Shown here one piece after another: positions 7,527 through 10,466 of a stretch of DNA of 10,466 nt (the first letter of the stretch is position 1; each line of letters opens with the position of its first letter). Location: positions 1-10,466 of the forward strand of contig NZ_JAZDRH010000048.1 of the NCBI RefSeq assembly GCF_047470865.1, read 5' to 3'. The position numbers and the translations under genes are program-made. The notes beneath the pieces were generated by a model. The model had not been told where the DNA came from, searched no databases, and saw only the letters and a list, made by a program, of their open reading frames with translations. The stretch comes from JAZDRH01 sp047470865. Lineage in GTDB: Bacteria > Pseudomonadota > Gammaproteobacteria > Pseudomonadales > Pseudomonadaceae.

Positions 7527-7628
7527 GTGGCGTTTTTTATAGAGGGGTTAACTTTTGAAATTATAGGCATGATCATGATTATTTCAACCATGATCATCTG
7601 GGCTCTAGTAGCTAGCTTTATGTCTTAG
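7527..7628 (+). CDS. Possible 33-residue single-pass membrane peptide
   Basis: This is a small GTG-started frame (V-AFFIEGLTFEIIG onward) ending in TAG. A textbook Shine-Dalgarno, AGGAGGT at 7515-7521, sits 5 bases before the start and is the strongest in the window. Residues about 11-30 are Ile/Met/Leu-rich (IIGMIMIISTMIIWALVASF) and would span the membrane once, with an acidic residue before the segment and almost no charge after it. It fits no named small membrane protein I recognise. It lies between the phosphatase (divergent) and the TetR-family gene (convergent, 7 bases between stops). No terminator follows, so its transcript would run antisense into the regulator. The SD and hydrophobicity are seen; that it is translated is inference. 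Confidence 0.5.
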   Translation: MAFFIEGLTFEIIGMIMIISTMIIWALVASFMS

Positions 7629-7635
7629 TACGCAT

Positions 7636-8238
7636 TTACTGGCCACGCACATTTAAATAACGATGAATAATTAAGCAAACCATAGCAATATGCTGTTCTA
7701 ACTCCTCACTGCTAGTAGCTTTCACGCGTCCTACAGCACCTTCGGCTATAGACATAATCCATAATGCAGTATGCTCAGGATTTAGCGTTTTATCTATTTC
7801 TTCTATGGCTTGCCCTTTTTTTATTAAAGTTATTAATGTTTTTTGAATAAAGGCGTCTGTTTCCTCAAACAAAACATCAATTTCTGAATTGCGTGAAGCC
7901 TCGGCAGAGATTTCAATAAAAATACGAGAAAAAGTTTGATTTTGTGCTGTTTTTAGCAGCTCAGTAACGACGTTTTGAATCGAGGCTAAGGGTTTACTCT
8001 CATCACAGTTTCTATGGAAAATACCCATGGTTTCTTGTTGATCAAGTAATGCAATAGCTTCAATAATTGATTTTTTATTAGGAAAGTAATGAAAGAGCGT
8101 TCCAGGACTCATACCAGCAGCGCGACATAACTCAGCAGTAGTTGTGGCATAAAATCCTTTATTAGCAAAGCATTCAATAGCTGCATTTAATATTTCCATC
8201 TGCTTTTGCTCTAGTTTCTCTTTATTTACAGTACGCAC
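7636..8238 (-). CDS. TetR/AcrR-family transcriptional regulator
   Basis: This 200-residue repressor-type protein has the TetR N-terminal DNA-binding domain at about residues 10-58. It begins with an ILNAAIECFANKGFYATTTAELCRA-type helix 1-2 region, followed by the recognition helix in GMSPGTLFHYFPNKKSIIEAI (about 42-62). The all-helical C-terminal half (about 70-195) would bind an unknown ligand and dimerise. The start is GTG at 8238 (minus strand), with AGGAG at 8246-8250 and a 7-base spacer. Members often control a divergent gene; here the divergent neighbour is the 28-residue hydrophobic ORF that leads into a pseudogene, so the original target may be dead. On its other side is the convergent 33-residue ORF. 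The ligand and targets are unknown, and I see no clear TetR-type palindrome in the 143-base upstream gap. Confidence 0.92.
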   Translation of the reverse strand: MRTVNKEKLEQKQMEILNAAIECFANKGFYATTTAELCRAAGMSPGTLFHYFPNKKSIIEAIALLDQQETMGIFHRNCDESKPLASIQNVVTELLKTAQNQTFSRIFIEISAEASRNSEIDVLFEETDAFIQKTLITLIKKGQAIEEIDKTLNPEHTALWIMSIAEGAVGRVKATSSEELEQHIAMVCLIIHRYLNVRGQ

Positions 8239-8312
8239 AAAACGACTCCTCTGCTGCTAGCCCAGTTAAGTGCTTATCCGACAACATGATCATATAAGTT
8301 GCAAAAAGTTGC

Positions 8313-8340
8313 TTGAAAACAATAAAAGATGGCATATAGC
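8313..8340 (+). promoter_or_regulatory. Possible promoter of the ORF divergent from the TetR-family gene
   Basis: TTGAAA (8313-8318) and TATAGC (8335-8340) are 16 bases apart; the -10 is mediocre. Close by are a direct repeat of AGTTGC (8298-8303 and 8308-8313) and the palindrome ATAGCTAT (8336-8343), either of which could be regulator contact points. Confidence 0.3.
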
Positions 8341-8381
8341 TATTATAGTTAAGCCCTACCCGCAATAAAGGGAATAAAGGT

Positions 8382-8468
8382 ATGACTCCGACCATCTTTG
8401 CTTTACTTAGCAGTGTATTGTTCGCTTTATTGCTTGCTGCATTTATGTATGCTGCCAAACACCACTAA
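8382..8468 (+). CDS. 28-residue hydrophobic ORF: small membrane peptide or N-terminal anchor of the following pseudogene
   Basis: The ATG at 8382 follows AAGGG and AAAGG purine tracts, so initiation is plausible. The product, MTPTIFALLSSVLFALLL to MYAAKHH, is one membrane-spanning helix with a basic HH end, a typical signal anchor. It stops at TAA 8466-8468, but the same frame then continues open from 8469 for more than 70 codons of normal-looking protein (HYDIPIAIQDSAPII and onward). Two readings fit. It may be a genuine small membrane protein next to the TetR-family gene. Or it is the anchor of a longer membrane protein whose frame was cut by a nonsense mutation (for example CAA to TAA). 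The shared frame makes me favour the second. Confidence 0.4.
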   Translation: MTPTIFALLSSVLFALLLAAFMYAAKHH

Positions 8469-9250
8469 ACCTGCCATTATGATATCCCGATTGCCATCCA
8501 AGATTCGGCGCCCATTATTCAAACACAATTTCCTGGTCTGAAGCAATTTGAGCAATATGGCAGAGGATTTTTTGGTACAGGTGCTGATTTGATCGTAGCG
8601 CCTATTTTTGGTGCTTACTTCATTCGCCCAACTAGCATTGCAATCAACTTAAAAGATGAAGAAAAAGCACAGAAATTTTTACAAAATATTCATTTCCAGT
8701 CAGCCTATCATCTCAAGAATTCTATAAGATTAAAACTCATTATGATCAAGATACTCATATTTTAATGCATCATTTAATTTATTTGGCGTCATCCGCATGG
8801 ATATCTCCGCCAAAATAGAAAATGGCTGGTTGCACATTTCTAATTCTCATTGAAAAAATCCCATCATTGATACACAAGAAAAATAGTGCAAATCACCTTT
8901 TCCTTGCGATTAATAGCAGCGAAGCAAACGAAATTCTGCCACAGTTAGGTTTTATTGCACGTGAAAATTATGCAGGCTATGCTGAAGTATCTAAAGGTGA
9001 GTTGTATCCATGGATGTCTATTTATAACATTGATACAGAACAAGCAAGTCAGCGCCAAAAATCTATTTTAGGCGTTTCTACACGAATGCCAAAAGATGTC
9101 ATTATGGTACAAGATTCAGCTTAAAGCATAGATCCTGTATCCATTCAAAACTGGGATCAAAAAGATCTACAGTCGCCTAATTTTAATTTATGGATGCGTT
9201 TTGAAATGGATGGTTTAAGAACACGCATTGAATTTACTCAACCGAAATAA
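8469..9250 (+). pseudogene. Decayed gene of unknown family, broken by frameshifts and stops
   Basis: Protein-like sequence runs through this stretch in changing frames. The frame of the upstream 28-residue ORF gives HYDIPIAIQDSAPIIQTQF, GFFGTGADLIVAPIFGAYF and KDEEKAQKFLQNIHF up to about 8696. A second frame gives PVSLSSQEFYKIKTHYDQD to about 8780. A third gives GVIRMDISAKIENGWLHIS to TGA 8851. The second frame resumes near 8880 with ANHLFLAINSSEANEILPQL through to MPKDVIMVQDSA, a TAA at 9122, then SIQNWDQKDLQSPNFNLWM and a final TAA at 9248. If restored and joined to the 8382 start, it would encode about 285-290 residues with an N-terminal anchor. I do not recognise the family. A 100-codon open piece (8822-9124) should not be taken as an intact gene. 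A terminator follows the last stop. Confidence 0.7.
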
Positions 9251-9266
9251 TTAACCACTTTGCATT

Positions 9267-9294
9267 AAAAAAACCAGCATCGCTGGCTTTTATT
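9267..9294. terminator. Bidirectional terminator between the pseudogene and the NTF2-like gene
   Basis: CCAGC (9274-9278) pairs with GCTGG (9282-9286) around a 3-base loop, with an A-run on the left (9267-9273) and CTTTTATTTT on the right. It therefore works as a terminator for the plus-strand pseudogene and for the minus-strand gene ending at 9295. Confidence 0.75.
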
Positions 9295-9663
9295 TTATGT
9301 TGTTGGTGTACCTTGGTGAAAGCGTAACTGCCATTGATCTTCTGTCATTTTCACCCAGATAGAAGATCGATGAGTAATTTTAATGCGTTGATCATTCTCT
9401 AATTGATAGCTCAAATATGTCATCAATATCACATCGTCACTTAACAGCGAGCAAATAAAGTTTTCAGAATAAATCTGTGTCATTGATTCAACACGCAACA
9501 AATCATCTAAAGTATCTGCCTTATCTGTTGTTGCGCCTGATCGACAAAACTCAAAAAAATCATCATGTAACACTGATTGTAGAAATTGCTCATTTTGTCT
9601 AACCTCAGGTTGATGCAAAGCCATTTCTTGCTGAATCAATTGAGTGAAAAGTTGGTTCATCAT
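9295..9663 (-). CDS. NTF2-like protein, DUF4440 type
   Basis: This 122-residue protein fits the small NTF2-like/DUF4440 fold: an N-terminal helix with LIQQEMALHQPEVRQNEQFL, the LLHDDFFEFCRSG-like segment near 32-43, central strands, and the characteristic C-terminal strand pair HRSSIWVKMTEDQWQLRFHQGTPT (about 98-121). No enzymatic function can be assigned; members bind small ligands or act as minor enzymes. I start it at ATG 9663, 4 bases after the racemase-remnant stop (9668-9670); GGCGGA just upstream can act as ribosome binding site. A second ATG follows at 9660. An open extension upstream overlaps the racemase in another frame and is not real. The tight spacing implies it was the second gene of an operon with the racemase, whose front is now replaced by the IS element. 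Confidence 0.82.
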   Translation of the reverse strand: MMNQLFTQLIQQEMALHQPEVRQNEQFLQSVLHDDFFEFCRSGATTDKADTLDDLLRVESMTQIYSENFICSLLSDDVILMTYLSYQLENDQRIKITHRSSIWVKMTEDQWQLRFHQGTPTT

Positions 9664-9830
9664 GAAATCATTCCGCCAAAGCAAAATCCACAGCCGCCAT
9701 TGCATGGATTGTGGTTGTATCAAAAATTGGTACGCTAAACTGAACATCGCCAATCAACATACAAATTTCAGTGCAACCTAAAATAATGCCTTCAGCACCT
9801 TCAGCGATTAATTGATTCACAATATCAATA

Positions 9831-9836
9831 TTTTTT
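9831..9836. other. T6 homopolymer at the racemase frameshift
   Basis: Six T on the plus strand mark the point where the racemase reading frame changes. Loss of a single base here explains the shift, either as mutation or as a sequencing error. Confidence 0.55.
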
Positions 9837-9886
9837 GCTTAGAATCCTCTTTGATAACGCCACAATATAATTCATTTACATTAGTC

Positions 9887-9904
9887 TGCCTATGCGCATA
9901 GGCA
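9887..9904. repeat. 18-bp perfect palindrome abutting the IS end
   Basis: TGCCTATGCGCATAGGCA is a perfect palindrome ending exactly one base before the presumed IS left end (TGACC at 9905). On the minus strand part of it still reads as racemase-like AHRQ, so it may be old coding sequence, an insertion target, or a rearrangement product. Confidence 0.6.
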
Positions 9905-9979
9905 TGACCTTTTCCCCTAAATTAGCACCATAACTTCGATGAGATTTCCATTAAACTGAGAACCTTTGGAGAACTCACT

Positions 9980-10243
9980 ATGAAGAAAGGTTACACCGAA
10001 GAGCAAATTATTCGATCCATTAAAGAGCATGATGCAGGCACCAAGGTCAGCGATATTTATCGACGAATGGGCATTTCTAACGTCACTTTTTATAACTGGC
10101 GCAGTAAATAGGCTGGCTTAGAAGTGAGCGAAGCCAAGCGTTTGCGAGAGCTCGAGTCTGAAAATAACAAATTAAAAAAGCTGTTGGCAGAAAAGCGGCT
10201 TGAAAATGCGGCACCCAAAGATGTCGCCTCAAAAAAGTGGTAA
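9980..10243 (+). pseudogene. IS3-family transposase OrfA with internal stop
   Basis: The 87-codon frame starts at ATG 9980, with GGAGA at 9968-9972 and a 7-base spacer. Residues 1-43 are the DNA-binding helix-turn-helix of IS407-type OrfA (KKGYTEEQIIRSIKEHDAG, then ISNVTFYNWRSK). Codon 44 is TAG (10109-10111) where relatives have Tyr (TAT/TAC), a one-base change. The frame then continues with AGLEVSEAKRLRELESENNK, the leucine-zipper-like coiled coil, to TAA at 10241-10243. A truncated 43-residue HTH peptide could still be made. The change from ...LEN AAL... type sequence to AAP near 10212 may be another substitution. Confidence 0.8.
10231..10237 (+). promoter_or_regulatory. Programmed -1 frameshift site (A AAA AAG)
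   Basis: The heptamer AAAAAAG is positioned in the orfA frame as A-AAA-AAG, three codons before the orfA stop at most. Slipping back one base leads directly into the orfB frame (GTG GTA ACC). This is the classic IS3-family signal for making the OrfAB transposase. It survives although the genes around it are broken. Confidence 0.75.
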
Positions 10244-10466
10244 CCCCAGCTAGTAAGAAAAGAGCCGTTCGTCATCTTATTAACGACGCTAAACTCAGCC
10301 AAAGACTTGCTTGTAAGCTGCTGGGGCTAAGCAGAATCACTTACCGTCTTTATCGCGAGATGGGCTTGCAGGTGTGCACAAAGCGTAGAAAAAAGTTAAC
10401 GCGCCCTCTAAGCCCCCATGCTAGTTCCTAGTGGCACTAACTAACGCTGGTCGATAGGTTTTGTAT
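10237..10466 (+). pseudogene. IS3-family transposase OrfB, internally deleted and frameshifted, partial
   Basis: In the -1 frame from 10237 the beginning of OrfB reads VTPASKKRAVRHLINDAKLS, then RLACKLLGLSRITYR. It passes straight into LYREMGLQVCTKRRKKLTRP. In full-length relatives those two blocks are separated by a segment (about 50-70 residues, from memory) that includes the FGYRR...VNHKR region and ends in another YRLYRE. Here the first YR is fused to the second, an in-frame internal deletion. After LTRP a run of five C near 10413-10417 shifts the frame: VPSGTN-stop-RWSIGFV is read one frame over, with TAA where relatives have Gln before RWS(I/M)DFV. The DDE catalytic core lies mostly beyond the window. 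Confidence 0.78.

Larger units (their letters stand above)
9668..9904 (-). pseudogene. Truncated aspartate/glutamate racemase (C-terminal part)
   Basis: On the minus strand the last part of an Asp/Glu racemase family enzyme is readable: NQLIAEGAEGIILGCTEI, with the second catalytic Cys of the family in GCTE, then PIFDTTTIHAMAAVDFAL and a TGA at 9668-9670. Upstream the sequence shifts frame: ELYCGVIKEDSKQ is read one frame off from the rest. The junction is a run of six T (plus strand, 9831-9836); one more base would restore KEDSKQ-KN-IDIV. Further upstream HRQTNVNE is recognisable, but the residues usual before EL(C) in this family seem missing. Homology ends at the IS boundary near 9904, so the N-terminal domain with the first catalytic Cys is lost. 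It cannot be active. Confidence 0.8.
9905..10466 (+). mobile_element. IS3-family element, IS407 type, degenerate and cut by the window end
   Basis: The left end is placed at TGACCTTTTCCCC (9905), because IS3-family ends begin with TG and IS407-group ends commonly begin TGACC. Racemase homology stops there. The element carries orfA (9980-10243) and the start of orfB in the -1 frame, and continues beyond 10466. The right end and target duplication are not visible. Several lesions in both frames show it cannot move by itself. Confidence 0.75.

Noticed and set aside
7568..8293. Three copies of ATGATCAT (7569-7576, 7590-7597, 8286-8293) as possible operators of the TetR-family protein
   Set aside because: Two copies encode the Met-Ile repeats of the 33-residue ORF, the palindrome is only 8 bp, and spacing shows no operator-like arrangement.
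8822..9124. 100-residue open frame as an intact gene
   Set aside because: Its first residues come from sequence that reads better in another frame (GWLHIS), it lacks an SD, and protein-like sequence continues in frame past its stop to 9250, so it is a piece of a pseudogene.
9664..9753. Upstream extension of the NTF2-like frame
   Set aside because: It overlaps the end of the racemase remnant, which has a strong family match in a different frame; ATG 9663 is the sensible start.
10090..10302. Minus-strand 70-codon frame within the IS
   Set aside because: It is antisense to OrfA/OrfB sequence with clear transposase homology and has no independent support.

Overview
The window looks like a chromosomal segment from a low-GC gammaproteobacterium, most likely Moraxellaceae and probably Acinetobacter. 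The basis is the AT-rich composition, a TcyP-type cystine carrier, a ZnuD-type zinc receptor with a His-rich loop behind a Zur-like operator, and an IS3-family element. The genus is inferred from remembered protein families, not from any search.

Left half (1-6680), intact metal and sulfur uptake. Bases 1-345 hold no convincing gene, only a possible promoter and a Fur-like half site. A long minus-strand gene (396-2777) encodes a TonB-dependent siderophore receptor with an N-terminal STN signalling domain. It has a Fur-like box over its promoter and a 13-bp hairpin after its stop. Divergent from it is tcyP (2994-4361), a sodium- or proton-coupled cystine symporter, with a promoter, a 12-bp palindrome at the predicted transcription start, and a clear terminator. 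Next comes znuD (4537-6603), an outer-membrane zinc receptor with a Zur-like box in its promoter and its own terminator. These are three separate transcription units, apparently tuned to iron, sulfur source and zinc.

Middle (6690-8470). A histidine phosphatase (minus) and a TetR-family regulator (minus) flank a possible 33-residue membrane peptide (plus) with an excellent ribosome binding site. Divergent from the regulator starts a 28-residue hydrophobic ORF.

Right end (8469-10466), a zone of decay. The 28-residue ORF reads in frame, past a TAA, into a long pseudogene of unknown family broken by frameshifts and stops. A bidirectional terminator separates it from an intact minus-strand NTF2-like (DUF4440-type) gene. 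Just upstream of that gene lies the C-terminal remnant of an aspartate/glutamate racemase, cut off by an IS3-family element of IS407 type that runs off the window. The element is itself dead: it has a nonsense codon in orfA, an internal deletion in orfB, a frameshift and another stop, though its programmed -1 slippery site survives.

I found no CRISPR array, rRNA, tRNA or recognisable defence system. The items most worth checking are the two tiny hydrophobic ORFs around the TetR gene, the receptor's signalling domain without a sigma/anti-sigma pair in view, and the decay zone.
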